Origin: Sternotherus odoratus
Lineage: Eukaryota > Chordata > Testudines > Kinosternidae
Direction of reading: 5' to 3'
DNA: 64,000 nt
NCBI GenBank assembly: GCA_032164245.1
Contig: JAVMKO010000010.1
Span: forward strand, 24,874,189 to 24,938,188
A model generated the notes under the pieces. It was given only the letters and a program-made list of their open reading frames with translations. It searched no databases and had not been told where the DNA came from. Below are positions 47,880 to 58,282 of the stretch, in pieces. Positions within the stretch are counted from its first letter, which is position 1. Each line of letters begins with the position of its first letter. A program made the translations under genes and the position numbers.

Positions 47880-48205
47880 GCGGTTCCTGTGCCGGCTGAC
47901 CCGTTCCTGAGACAGCTGGCTGAGCAGTCCCGGTGCCGGCTGACCCGTTCCTGAGACAGCTGGCCGAGCAGTCCCGGTGCCGGCTGACCCGTTCCTGAAA
48001 CAGCTGGCCGAGCAGTCCCGGTGCCGGCTGACCCGTTCCTGAGACAGCTGGCTGAGCAGCCCCGGTGCCGGCTGACCCGTTCCTGAGACAGCTGGCCGAG
48101 CAGTCCCGGTGCCGGCTGACCCGTTCCTGAGACAGCTGGCTGAGCAGCCCCGGTGCCGGCTGACCCGTTCCTGAGACAGCTGGCCGAGCAGTTCCTGAGA
48201 CAGCA
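47880..48205. repeat. 44-bp tandem repeat in the LTR
   Basis: About seven units contain CTGACCCGTTCCTGAGACAG, CTGGCCGAGCAG and TCCCGGTGCCGG. The first three begin at 47896, 47940 and 47984, an exact 44-base step. The open frame of up to 257 codons across it on the minus strand is a result of the repeat. Confidence 0.92.
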
Positions 48206-48414
48206 AGCAGAGTCGAGCCGCGGGCAGAGCAGTTCCTGTGTCGGCTAGCAGGGCGGCTAGCGGAGCCACCAGCACCCCACGGAGAGACTGGGCCGTCGGC
48301 CTCGGACCTCATGAAGGTACCCTCCACTCTGCTCTCCACTTCCACCCAGCCTGGGAGGTAAGACTCGGCAGAGTGACTTTCCACCTGGGACTCCAGAGAC
48401 TTTGGGGCTGTTGA

Positions 48415-48575
48415 ACTTTTGGGACTTTGGGTGACTTTTGGGGTTGCTGGACTCCAGGGACTTTGAGCTATTGGACTTTTGGGACTTTGGGTGACTTTTG
48501 GGGTTGCTGGACTCCAGGGACTTTGGGCTATTGGACTTGTGGGACTTTGGGTGACGTTTGGGTTGCTGGACTCCT
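48415..48575. repeat. 60-bp tandem repeat in the LTR
   Basis: GGGACTTTGGGTGAC begins at 48421, 48481 and 48541, an exact 60-base step, with GGACTCCAGGGACTTTG inside each unit. The last copy is partial. Confidence 0.92.
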
Positions 48576-49009
48576 GAACCCACAGGAGAGGACACAGCCC
48601 AAACTTGCTGGGGAGGGGCAATTTGCTCACGGGTTGGTGTATGAACCCTAGGTGTGGTGTTTTTCCCAGTTTAGTGATGTCATTTACCTCATGTTAATAA
48701 AGATCTTCTGTTACACCGATCTGTGCTTGCAAGAGGGGAAGTATTGCCTCATTGAGGCGCCCAGGGGTGTGTTAGGATTTTCCCAGGTCACTGGGTGGGG
48801 GCTCGAGCCAGTTTGCATTGTATTGTTGAGAGGGAACCCCTATTTACTGAACCTGGCCCTTGTTGCTGCCAATTCTGAAGGGCAGAAGGGTTACATACTT
48901 ATTTGCTCATCGTCAAATGACTGCTCTACTCCCGAGGGAAAATAAACTAAATTTATGGTAAGGCTGCACAATTTACTTTTGTAAAGGTGTTATGGTTTTG
49001 TTGTTATTC

Positions 49010-49145
49010 TCTGTCCCATTCCTTATGCATCCTAACATCTAGTTAGCTTTTTTTGATCGCAGCTGTGCATTGAGCAGAGGTTTTCATTGAGGTGTCTACA
49101 GTGATGTCCAGTTCCCTTTCTTGTGTTCATACAGTTACTTCAGAA
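49010..49145. repeat. Old LINE-like interspersed fragment
   Basis: TAACATCTAGTTAGCTTTTT, GCTGTGCATTGAGCAGAGG and GTGATGTCCAGTTCCC follow the order of a common sauropsid repeat 3' region. Family not assigned. Confidence 0.4.
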
Positions 49146-49348
49146 CTCTGTAGGTGTCAGAATAGTCTAAATTTTTTACAGTGTGTAAAAATTTGTTTGA
49201 TGCAACTTATATAATTGTTAGTTTAATTTATAGAATGCATTTAGTGCTTGTGAAAAGTGCTGTTTTAACAGTCCCATTGAATGTTATTTATCCTGTATTG
49301 TCCTTTATTTATCCCGAGGATAGCTACAGCCATGCATATCAGCTTGTC

Positions 49349-49478
49349 CTGCCTTTTTGTCATTAGTTGTCCCCCGTATTTAGTTGGCCCCGGGCCTAGT
49401 CCCTCCCCCGCCAGGCTGGGGGAGGGACTTTAGTTATGGGCGGGCCTAGGCCCGCCCACTCCTCGGGTACCCAAATAG
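49349..49478. mobile_element. 130-bp insert flanked by 17-bp direct repeats
   Basis: ATGCATATCAGCTTGTC occurs at 49332-49348 and again at 49479-49495, so the 130 bases between look like an insertion with a 17-bp target duplication. The insert contains a 12-bp-stem hairpin (AGTCCCTCCCCC against GGGGGAGGGACT, 49398-49429) and a perfect 20-bp palindrome at 49438-49457. No A-tail or known RNA gene is seen. Confidence 0.7.
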
Positions 49479-49496
49479 ATGCATATCAGCTTGTCA

Positions 49497-49680
49497 GGCT
49501 TGGCCACATGGGAAAAATTACCTGCATGGCTATGCTGCTTTGAAAGCAATTTAAGCTAAAATAGAAAAAAGGCACTCTTATTCTCAAATAGAAGTATCTA
49601 TGCAGGGATTTATACTGGTATAATTATAGTGTTTTCACTGAGATATGTCAGTAAATTTCCCCATGTAGCCACACCCTCAG
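49497..49680. mobile_element. MITE-like element with inverted ends
   Basis: GGCTTGGCCACATGGG at the left and CCCCATGTAGCCACACCC at the right are inverted. The middle has the common TACTGGTATAATTATAG motif. The class is uncertain, with no target duplication seen. Confidence 0.5.
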
Positions 49681-49689
49681 TGTGCTTAC

Positions 49690-50990
49690 TCTTTGGAGTT
49701 GTTCTTTCTTCATTATCCATTCACTGAGATCTTGGTGTATCAGCAGGGCCAGGCTGGCCAGGATCTTGTACTCCCAGACCACAGCAGCGTCTCACCTGAT
49801 GTTGACTGATGCGATTCCCACTAAAACTGGGAGCCACGGTATTGGTGTTGATTTGAAAGAACTTCTAACAAGCCTGAGCAGGGCACTCATTTCTTGTCAG
49901 TGTAGTTAGGGTGAGAGCTGTTGCACCAAACTGTATGAAATACTCCACTGTTAACAAAATGAGAGCTTGTATTGACATTTGAAGTGTGTGTGCATCACAA
50001 CAGCAAGATTTGCCAGTGAGCGTCTGAATGATGTTGACCCTTGGGTGTTTTTTTTTGTTTTGTTGGGGGTTTTTTTTGGTGTTGTCAAGGTGTTGGCAAT
50101 AGATCAGCATCCAATCAAGGGTAACTCCAAAGTAACATAGGTTTAAAGGCAGACCACAAAAGTCAATTTTCAATGGCACATTGACCTCATGGTTGTTCAA
50201 GTGAAAGGCAGAGATGAGCGTTTTCAAAGTACTGGATTTTAGCTGCCAAGCTTTGAAATATGTCTCAAATGTCCAGAGGTCATTGTATATGACCTTTTCT
50301 GTGGCCTTCAAAGAGGATGTTTGTGGTGCTAGTGCAGTGTCATCTGCATAGATGGATTTATGGGATGATGTGACCAGATGTCACTGGTATAAGATTGAAC
50401 ATTGCAGGCACTAAACAGATCCCTCTGGGAGGCTGTTGTTCCATCTCCATGATTTGCAAGCAGATTCGCCAAGGTGTATGATGAATCTTCTGTTCCTCAG
50501 CATTTCAATGAAGATTGATAACTTCAGCAGGAGATCTTTGTACCATACAGTATTGTTTACTGAAGAAAGATCAATTAATGCTGCCGCTGTTTTTAATTTT
50601 GCTGAAACCTGGATTCCCTGTAGCTGGTTAAGGCCAACACATGGTCACAACAGTTGTGACCAGCTCTAAAACCAGCCTGCTCTTTGGTAACCAGTTGTTC
50701 CACTATCAGCTGTAACCTTTGAAGTCAGAACTGTTCCAACAGTTTATAGCAACAGATTAGGAGGAGATGAACTAGTAGCTTTTCTATGCTTCAAAATGGC
50801 TATTAGGATCATTGTGATGTAATTGCAATTTGCACTGGATAGGCCCTCGATGTTGGGCTGCATAATCTTTGGCAATGGGCCTACTTGAAGGAAGGTTTGA
50901 CCTTGATGTGGGCCATTATTGTCATGCTTTTTTGATGGGGAGGTCCTACCTATAAGGTCACTTAGTTATCGATTTGATGACATTTGTAGT
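49690..50990 (-). pseudogene. Non-LTR retrotransposon RT region, inverted 5' part
   Basis: On the minus strand the relic reads, among stops, AFHLNNHEVNVPLK, then CYFGVTLDWMLIYCQHL, then SCCCDAHTLQMSIQALI, then TVEYF, and further toward 49690 PWLPVLVGIAS. This order (FHLNN, YLGVTLDRTL, LRTSALAL, EYCAPVW, WLPVL) is a well-known RT C-terminal layout. It lies head to head with the C-terminal segment at 51030-51311. Frameshifts and stops make it inactive. Confidence 0.78.
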
Positions 50991-51024
50991 GCTTTTGCAC
51001 TTAACAATGGAAAGGACAACAGTA

Positions 51025-51311
51025 ATTGCTGGCTCTAATTGTGGGCCACTTGTGACATCCCAAACAAATACCTGATTGAAAATCCAGTGAAAGAAGTCCC
51101 AGGATTCTGTCTTTCTGGTAGACAGTGGACTGCACCAACTGCATTTAGACAATACACAGAAGGCTATTTCCTCCACAAAGAGAAAATCAAAGAATCACCA
51201 AATTATGACTGTGGGGAAGTACAAACCATGCAACACATCATGGACAACTGCCCCATTCACGCTTACAGTGGTGGAACAAGGGGGATCCATTTAGCTGCCC
51301 TAGAAGATTAG
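51025..51311 (+). pseudogene. Non-LTR retrotransposon C-terminal CCHC-like segment
   Basis: The + strand reads WATCDIPNKYLIENPVKEVP, SGRQWTAPTAFRQYTEGYF, then KESPNYDCGEVQTMQHIMDN and CPIHAY. The C-x-C-x-x-x-x-x-H-x-x-x-x-C motif (DCGEVQTMQHI..C, first Cys replaced by Tyr) is the usual end of this type of LINE protein. It belongs to the same element as the minus-strand RT part. Confidence 0.8.
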
Positions 51312-51319
51312 AATGGCTT

Positions 51320-52590
51320 TCAAATCTTAAAATTCAGTTATAATCCCAGCCTGTTACTTTTCAAATGCCAGACAAAAGAAGATCAATTCATTCTTTAATT
51401 TTGTTGTTGAGGCTGCCAACAAGGTTCAAAAAATGGCTTTTGTGGGGTAGGAACATAGGCTCTATGGACTGTACTGAAACCAGAACTCCTATCTTGCAGA
51501 GCAGTGACCTGGTGAAAAAGACTTGTAGTCACTACTGTTCAAAGCTATTTTCACTAGTGTTAAGGTGTCTCATTACTGTTTCGCTGAGTCATAACCCAGC
51601 ATACCAGAATATTTAAATATTTCCTGAAAAGCTTTATTATAATCACTTTTAAGCCTTCCATTGTTAGCTTTTTTCTCACTTCTACTGACATTGCTTAAGC
51701 ATCTTGGCATCTGTTATGTTCTCTTGTTAAACTTGTAATTCCTTTCTTAAAAGAAACCACAAAACCTGCTGACAGAAAGGAAGTTCATTGTTTGTATGAG
51801 TAAATCTTCTTTAAATGTCAGATTACTCATGTTGCAAGTACTTCACTGTTTGATTTTTAGCTCATCCCTGGAAGAATGACTGAAGTTCACACTGTGTGGT
51901 GGAATGCTTCTCACACCACTGTTTTATAGTATGAGTCATGAGCACACCTATGGTATCTGTATATAAACATGGAAAATGAAACAGAAGTGTCTACTAATAT
52001 CTCCCATTTTACATTTTTCAGAGAATGTTGCATGTGCAGTTAGTGGGTTCTAGATGAAAGAAAATCAGAAACCTGTAAGTAGAAGATAATAGCAATTCCT
52101 GAACCAAAAAAACTTATGAGTAGCCTGCTCATAATTCTCTGGGCATTAGTCTGCAACTTCTGCAGTTGTGTCCTTACCACCTTAGTATCTAATTTTTGTG
52201 GAAAAATTACTGATTTCACCAAACTCTAATTTAATCATCTTGGCTCTTGGACACAGGTTACTATCTTATAGATTTTGTATAGATCCTGTAAGCCACACAA
52301 TCAACTACCAAACTCCTTTAATGCTGTTTGCAAGGGGTGGAAGTTATTAATGAAATTCTAACTATGTGTAGTTCATAGACCATATTTAGAGCCAAGCCAT
52401 GCGAATAACAGGCAACAAATTAATTAAGAAGCTGTATGGACAGGAGTGACATCTGAGGTGCACTCACTAATTAATACCATGGAGTCTCATTCTGTTTGTG
52501 TTGCATCTTCTTGTTTAGAAAACAAAGAATAAGTGGAATTGCTTTTCTGCCAATAAAATGTTGTTACTCTGTTTAAAAATCTATTCACAT
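51320..52590. other. Intronic DNA without supported feature
   Basis: No element or exon was recognised, apart from a probable LINE 3' untranslated tail just after 51311. Confidence 0.4.
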
Positions 52591-52652
52591 AGCTGAAGTT
52601 GCATATCTTAGGTCGACACACAAACACACACCTCTAGCGTAGACCTGGCCTA
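52590..52652. mobile_element. MITE right-end fragment
   Basis: TAGCTGAAGTTGCATATCTT, AGGTCGACACAC and GCGTAGACCTGGCC match the right part of the element at 41593-41878. Confidence 0.65.
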
Positions 52653-52744
52653 AGAAGCTGTCTGTTCCACTGGAATGTAAAATGTCCTGCTAAGTAGCCG
52701 AAAACCCTCCACTACATATACTTATGTACTTGCCTTAAGAAAAA

Positions 52745-53435
52745 CAAAAAGTTCTCTGTGTGGTCCCAGCAAAAAGAGGTCTCTCCTTCACAAGCTCCTA
52801 TCCAGGTTATTCTGGATTTCCTGCTTCACCTGAAGGAAAAAAGCTTTCTATCCGTTCCCTGAAAGTTCATTTGGCAGCTATATTTGCCTTCCATATAACT
52901 GTGGAGGGAAGATCTGTGTTTTCTAAACCTCTGTTAGGTTCTTGAAAGGTTTAGATGGATTCTTTACTCCCATTAGGAACCCAACACCATGCTGTGATCT
53001 GAATTTGGTTCTTTCAATTTTAATGGGGCCTCCAATTGAACCTATAGCTACATCCTCCCTTTCTCTCAGTGAAGGTGACTTTCATGCTGGCCATTACTCA
53101 GGACAGTAGGGTAGCTAACCTTTAGATTTTAGTCACTGACCTGTCTTATTTTACAAAGACAATATTCATTTGCATCCACGCCCTCCATTTCTCACTAAAG
53201 TGATATCAGACTTTCTAATGAAACAGACTATATTTTTACCAACCTATTTTCTGAAATCTCACTCTCACACAGAAGGAGAGCTTTAGACTTAGATGGTCAC
53301 AGGACCCTTTACCTGGACAGGACTAAACAGTTCAGGGCATCTCCACAATTATTTGTCTCTTTTGCTGACAGTATGAAAGGACAACCTGTCACTTTGCAGA
53401 GGATCTCTCCCTGGATCTCCTGTAATTTTTTAATA
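52745..53435 (+). pseudogene. DIRS-type tyrosine recombinase relic, N-terminal part
   Basis: Across changing frames the + strand reads SIRSLKVHLAAIFAFHI, GRSVFSKPLL, RFLKGLDGFFTPIRNPTP, DLNLVLSILMGPPIEPIA, VTFMLAITQDSRVANL and, near 53375, MKGQPVTLQRIS-like text. This is the layout of the tyrosine recombinase of DIRS retroelements in vertebrates. The SRVANL segment corresponds to the region of the first catalytic Arg (R.SEL). Multiple frameshifts make it dead. Confidence 0.75.
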
Positions 53436-53537
53436 CTATGTTATTGCTAACATTCCACTACCTCAAAAAGCTTTAGCATACTGTGAGAGCACAAGAAGCA
53501 CTAGCTGCTTTCTTGGCCCACAGTCCCATTGGTTGTG

Positions 53538-53940
53538 TGCAATGTTGTTGTAGCTGTTTTGGTTGTAGGCTATTAGAGAGACGGCAAGGTGGGTGAGGTA
53601 ATATTTTTATTGGAATGACTTCTGTTAGTGCAGTGGTTCTCAGACTTTTGTACTGGTGATCCCTTTCACATAACAAGCTCTGAGTGTGACCTCCTCCTTA
53701 TAAATGAAAAATATTTTTAAATATATTTAAATGTTGAATATATATATTCAAAGCGGGGGTTTGGGATGGAGGCTGACAGCTCGCAACCCCCATGTAATAA
53801 CCTCACGACCCCCGAGGGGTCCCAACCTCCAGTTTGAGAACCCCTGTGTTAGTGAGAAAGGCAAGTTTTTGAGCTACACAGAGCTCTTCATCAGATCTGG
53901 CAAAGGTACTAAATGCTATTTACAGGGTGGCATCCGATGC
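53538..53940 (-). mobile_element. Penelope-like tail, split by a hAT element
   Basis: TTGTTGTAGCTGTTTTGG and GGTGGGTGAGGTAATATTTT before 53622, and GAAAGGCAAGTTTTTGAGC with ACACAGAGCTCTTCATCAG after 53855, join as one Penelope-like tail once the hAT element is removed. It is inverted relative to the fragment that follows. Confidence 0.7.
53631..53846. mobile_element. hAT-type MITE, 216 bp, innermost of a triple nest
   Basis: The ends CAGTGGTTCTCAGACTTTTG and CCAGTTTGAGAACCCCTG are inverted repeats. Exact 8-bp duplications TGTTAGTG lie at 53623-53630 and 53847-53854. An AT stretch (AATATATATATTC) sits in the middle. Confidence 0.93.
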
Positions 53941-54065
53941 ATCCGATGAAGTGGGCTATAGCCCACAAAAGCTTATGCTGAAATAAACTAGTTAGTCCCT
54001 AAGGTGCTACAAAGTCTTCCTCGTCTTATTTATGGATACAGACTAACAGGGCTGCTAATCTTAAA
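53941..54065 (+). mobile_element. Penelope-like tail fragment
   Basis: ATCCGATGAAGTGGGC, CCCACAAAAGCTTATGCTG, AGTCCCTAAGGTGC and GATACAGACTAACAGGGCTG follow the tail order. With the inverted fragment before it, it forms an inverted pair inside the DIRS relic. Confidence 0.75.
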
Positions 54066-54255
54066 ACATTTACAGGATGTGACTTGGTCATCTGGTCATA
54101 CGTTCGCAGCTCATTATACTCTCTCCCAGGCCTCAAGACACAATGAGAAATTTGGGAGAATAGTGCTGCAGCCTTTCTGTAGGTAGAGTCAGATACTGTC
54201 CTCCATTTGGAACCGCTTGTGAGAAACCTAAAGTGGAACTGATGTGCGAGCACTC
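54066..54255 (+). pseudogene. DIRS-type tyrosine recombinase relic, catalytic C-terminus
   Basis: The + strand reads LQDVTWSSGHTFAAHYTLSQ and then RHNEKFGRIVLQPF. The HTF..HY segment corresponds to the last catalytic His and the nucleophilic Tyr of tyrosine recombinases. Sequence at 53475-53530 (TVRAQEALAAFLAHSPIG) is the piece just upstream, so the Penelope/hAT material interrupted it. Confidence 0.78.
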
Positions 54256-54257
54256 AA

Positions 54258-54598
54258 AGAAGAAAAAACAGTTACATACCTATTCAATAATTGCTCTTCT
54301 GCAATATGAATTGCACATGTCCATCCATGCCCCACCCTCCAGCCTCTCTACATTGGAGTAACAGCAAATATGACTTCCAGTGTGAAGGAACTGAGGGGGG
54401 TTGGGGCAGGCCTGCCTCCTGTACATCCTTGGCTGGCAGCACAAGGGTGCAGAGGGTGCATATGCCACCTTCACAGGTACCACTATGGGAAAAAAGATCT
54501 GCTGCACTAATGCACGCGCACCTAAAGTGGAATGGACATGTGCAACATATTTTGAAAACAACAGTTACCGAACAGGTATATACTTTTTTTTTTTTCTA
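54258..54598. repeat. DIRS terminal region with inverted repeats
   Basis: The segment 54258-54332 (GAAAAAACAGTTACATACC, then TGCACATGTCCATCC) and 54530-54598 (GGAATGGACATGTGCAACAT, then AACAGTTACCGAACAGG) are inverted relative to each other. The 200-bp stretch between is not coding. Inverted terminal sequences are a known feature of DIRS elements. Confidence 0.72.
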
Positions 54599-54599
54599 G

Positions 54600-57420
54600 A
54601 GTCTGAATTCAGTGAGCATTGGATTTCCCCTTTAGTGGTGAAACCTAATGAATGCAGTAACTTACTTTTTGACTTGCGCCTGCCTCATTGTAAGAAGTTA
54701 GTTTTGGGATTTAATTTTCTGTGTCTCTTTTCCCTACATTTGATTATGAACAATACAGTTTTATGCTTTTTTTGGCTCTTAGTGTTTTTTCTTTTATTAT
54801 TTCCACATTGCACCTCTCTGCCTTTACTACAGTCAGACTGAGGTAGAGAACGGACTTTACATGGATCTCATGCCCTTTCTTCTCCTTGGTCACTGTTAAT
54901 CATGTACAAAAGTGCAAGTAATGAGTTCTTTTCTGAATGTGAAGGGATTTTCTTGTTATTTTGCATACTGCCACTACTGTTGCCTCTTGTGAACTTTTTC
55001 GTTGATACTGACTCTTAGTGATCTTTGTCCCTCTTCTGAAGATAAATGCCTGTCAAACCTTGTAATATTGTCAACTAGCAGGAAATTCATGGAATTATAG
55101 ATTGTAGTGATGGAAAAGACCTATTAGATTATCTAGTCCATCTCTCTGTCTGTGGAAGACGCTGAACTACAACATAGTTATAGTGCCTTGTCTACTCAGG
55201 ATTGATCTGCAATTCCATCAGCTAGAAAGCCCAATTGCTGATATGCTTCCTCAGGGACACCATATTTTCTGGACATATTTCTTCTGTGTCCACATGAACT
55301 TTGACCTGGAAATAATCCAAATTATAACTTACTGTAGATCCAGAGCATGACGATGACTGTGGTGTGTCATATGCAAAAAGCATGAATGAATACTGGCAAA
55401 ATAACAGGAAATCTCCACTAGTAATATTTAGAAGGGCAGAATTATTTAAGACTATTATTTTGTCTGGACCAGTAGGCAGTTCTTGCCAAGGAATTGAACG
55501 TCAGTGACTGATTTTATTGGTTTAATATTATATGAGTGATTGTCTTTTCAAATTAATAATATTTCTGGTACAATTCTGAAGTTAGCAAATTTGTCTGATA
55601 CTTTTAAGTTACCTAACTTGCAGTACAGTATGTCCCATTGCGGATCTACTATTAAGAAAATCACGTACAGTGCATTTAGATTTCAAATAAATAAATAAAT
55701 ATGAGAGAGTATTATTGGGAAAGATTGAAGTCTGTGTTCCTGACAAAAGCCTTGAATGAACTGTTTGCACAGAGCCCTGGCCTGATGACTTAAAAGAGAG
55801 TTCCTAACTCTATTGTTATACTAGCATTGCTTTCTGTATTGGGATTGATTACAAAGTAAGTACAGTTTAAAATACATATATTTTAGCTAATCCACAAATA
55901 TTATTATTTGCAGTAAAAATGAACTAAAAATACCTGAATTTTGCACAGCATATGTGAGGTCTTAACTAAATTTTCTAAGCCTCTTCTTTGGAAAGATGTA
56001 CAGTAATACTTCTTAAATTGTAGACTGATTGTACAATGTAATTTGTAAACTGCACGTAGTAATTTTATACTAGCAGCTCTCCCTACAAGCTGGCAAGCTG
56101 TAGGGACAGTGGCTGCTTTTAATTATCATGCAAACAGTTAATCTCTAAAATAAGTAGTTGAGTAGAAAGTTATCCTCCCTAAAGCAAATGAAAAGTTTTA
56201 AAGGGATATCTCAGTGTAATGTGAAAAAAAAAATGTTCCATCTACTGTATTTAGTTACTAATATGAGTAAATTAGTGCTTAAAATGTTTTATAGTTAAGG
56301 GACTGATCCTTCAAGGTTTTTAAGTTTCAACTTGGAGCTGCTGAACACATCATCTCCCAGAAACTGGTTCCAAGAGAGTAGCTCTAACTTCATTCACTGA
56401 AAGGAGATACTGAAATAATAGCAATTATTTATAAAAACTCGTTATGCATAAATATATAAAATAAAAACACACACACACAACTTTTAAATCCTTTTCCTTC
56501 TTATTTAGCTTTATAGGGTCCCAGTTCTACAACTTCCCTGGCTGACCCCTGTGTTCACACAAAGCCCTGTTGTAAATCAGTGGAATTCCATCATGGGTAA
56601 GGGTCTGGCCATATGGGTGTAGTAGCAGGATCAGTGGCTAAGAGACAAATTAACAAATATTAGTTATGTTATTTCATAAGAGCTGTCAATGTAGAAAGAC
56701 AGATAAACTTCGAGCATTATTAACTTTAATCCATTTGTAGCACAAAAAACAAAGACTAGGTAAAAAGCTCTTCAGTTTATAATGTCAACAACTAACCTCC
56801 TTGCTAAGTAATGTCAACAGCTGAAGTCATGTAAGTGTGAGGTATATTTTCTTTTTCCAATCCATTTAGGATTTGAACATGCAGTCCTTGGGCAGACAAT
56901 AATATATAGGGAATGTAAGAACAGGTCCATAATGTATTATATATTCACAAAGTCCTGAAGAGCATAACAGTACTTTTCTTTCAAATAACTTATCTAATTT
57001 ATGATAGTTAATGGAAGGTAAAAACTTCTGACATTCCTTAAATTTTAATCCCTCTGTATTTCATGTGCTTTCATGTGATGTACCCCCCTTTGAGAAATTG
57101 CTTCATTATCTTGGATAACAGATTGGCAGTTTTCCATTTTCATCCTGTTGCATAAAGAAATAGTTCTTTTTAAAGACAAAAGTTTAAAAATTTGTAAGGA
57201 GAAGGAGTTCCAGGTTTAAAATCTGACTTTTAATTAATTGTTGTCAGGAACCAGATCTTTTCACCATAGTGATGTGAATATTACTAGATATATTTTAATG
57301 GGGTTATTTTTGTTAGGAACCAAGTAAGAACAACAAAATGCTTGTAAAATATTTTGAAGCAGTTTTCATTCCTGTTTTAAAGAACAGCTAACTACCTTTC
57401 TCTGTCATTAGGATTAACAT
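54600..57420. other. AT-rich intronic DNA with one LINE fragment
   Basis: Apart from the CR1-like fragment at 55085-55260, no exon or element was recognised. Simple repeats AATAAATAAATAAAT near 55687 and an ACACAC run near 56468 are present. Confidence 0.45.
55085..55260 (-). mobile_element. CR1-like LINE 3' end, diverged
   Basis: TCATGGAATTATAGATTG, GGAAAAGACCTATTAG and TTATCTAGTCCATCTC follow the reverse complement order of a CR1 3' end, more diverged than at 42120. Confidence 0.55.
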
Positions 57421-57422
57421 TA

Positions 57423-57848
57423 TGTGGCAGGGTGGGCCTGACCCAGCCTGCCGCCCCTTTAAGAGGGAGAAAAGCCCTCTGCAAACCTCCCTTGCAGGAA
57501 GGCTAATCAGCCACCTGGCTTGCAGGGCAATCAACAGGGATGAGTTGCACCTGGCAGCCTCCTCAGGGGGATAAAAGGCCTGCCAGGAAGCAAGCCCAGT
57601 GTGGTGGGGATGGTATAGAGTGTGGTGTGGTTTGAGTGATTCAGAGCTGTGGGTTTGAGCTATTCAAGAGTTGCAAACTGTAAGCTGGAGTATACAGAGT
57701 CTGTGGAGCTGTGAGTTGTATACTGAAGGACTGGACAAGCTGTATGTATTGGTGGTGGGGCCTGCACTGTGAATAAAGAGCACTGTTTGGAGCAGAGAAG
57801 GGTTTCCTGCCTGTGTTCCTGAGAGGGGTGAGAGAGCGGTCTGTCACA
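57423..57848 (+). mobile_element. Solo LTR, 426 bp
   Basis: It begins TGTGGCAGGG and ends CTGTCACA, with ATTA on both sides (57419-57422 and 57849-57852). GGGGATAAAAGGCC near 57568 is a TATA-like box and AATAAAGAGC near 57772 a poly(A) signal, in the right order and spacing for U3-R-U5. No internal retroelement sequence is attached. The 4-bp duplication fits an ERV1-like or gypsy-like source, not decided. Confidence 0.85.
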
Positions 57849-58282
57849 ATTATTAATAGCTGTTTAATTATTTTTCATTATTTTAAATTGGGGACTTAAT
57901 TCTGATGTCACCCATGCCACAGTTACATTGGTCTAACTCCATGCAAGTCAAAGGTGTTAGATCATGGGTGTCAGTATTATAGGTTGTTTTATGGTTCCAT
58001 GTACTCACAGGTTTCTTGTTTATACAAAGAATGATATAGTATATATTGGTTACATAGACTGTTTTACTAAGCTACATATATTTTTGATGGAACTTGCAAG
58101 GGATAGAATATGGAAAATGGGGACAAATACTGTAACATGTTTAGGGTCCAATAATAAGTTAGCTAAATTAGCTGGATTCAGGCCAAATACTTATTCTTCA
58201 TATACAGTAAATTCCATCTAGGATACAGAAGTCCCAAAAGATAGCAGAAGCACTATGGTTACTCTCCAGGGTTGCTCTAGGC

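Larger units (their letters stand above)
47248..48895 (+). mobile_element. Probable solo LTR, 1.65 kb, with internal tandem repeats
   Basis: The segment begins TGTAAGC and ends GTTACA, with TACT on both sides (47244-47247 and 48896-48899) as a 4-bp target duplication. An AATAAAG signal near 48697 would lie in the R region, and the terminal part after it would be U5. Two tandem arrays (44-bp and 60-bp periods) sit in the presumed U3. No primer-binding site, gag or pol is attached, which fits a solo LTR. The start is less certain than the end, since TG is common. Confidence 0.62.

Noticed and set aside
47857..48630. 257-codon minus-strand open frame
   Set aside because: It spans 44-bp and 60-bp tandem arrays within a probable LTR and has no conserved domain.
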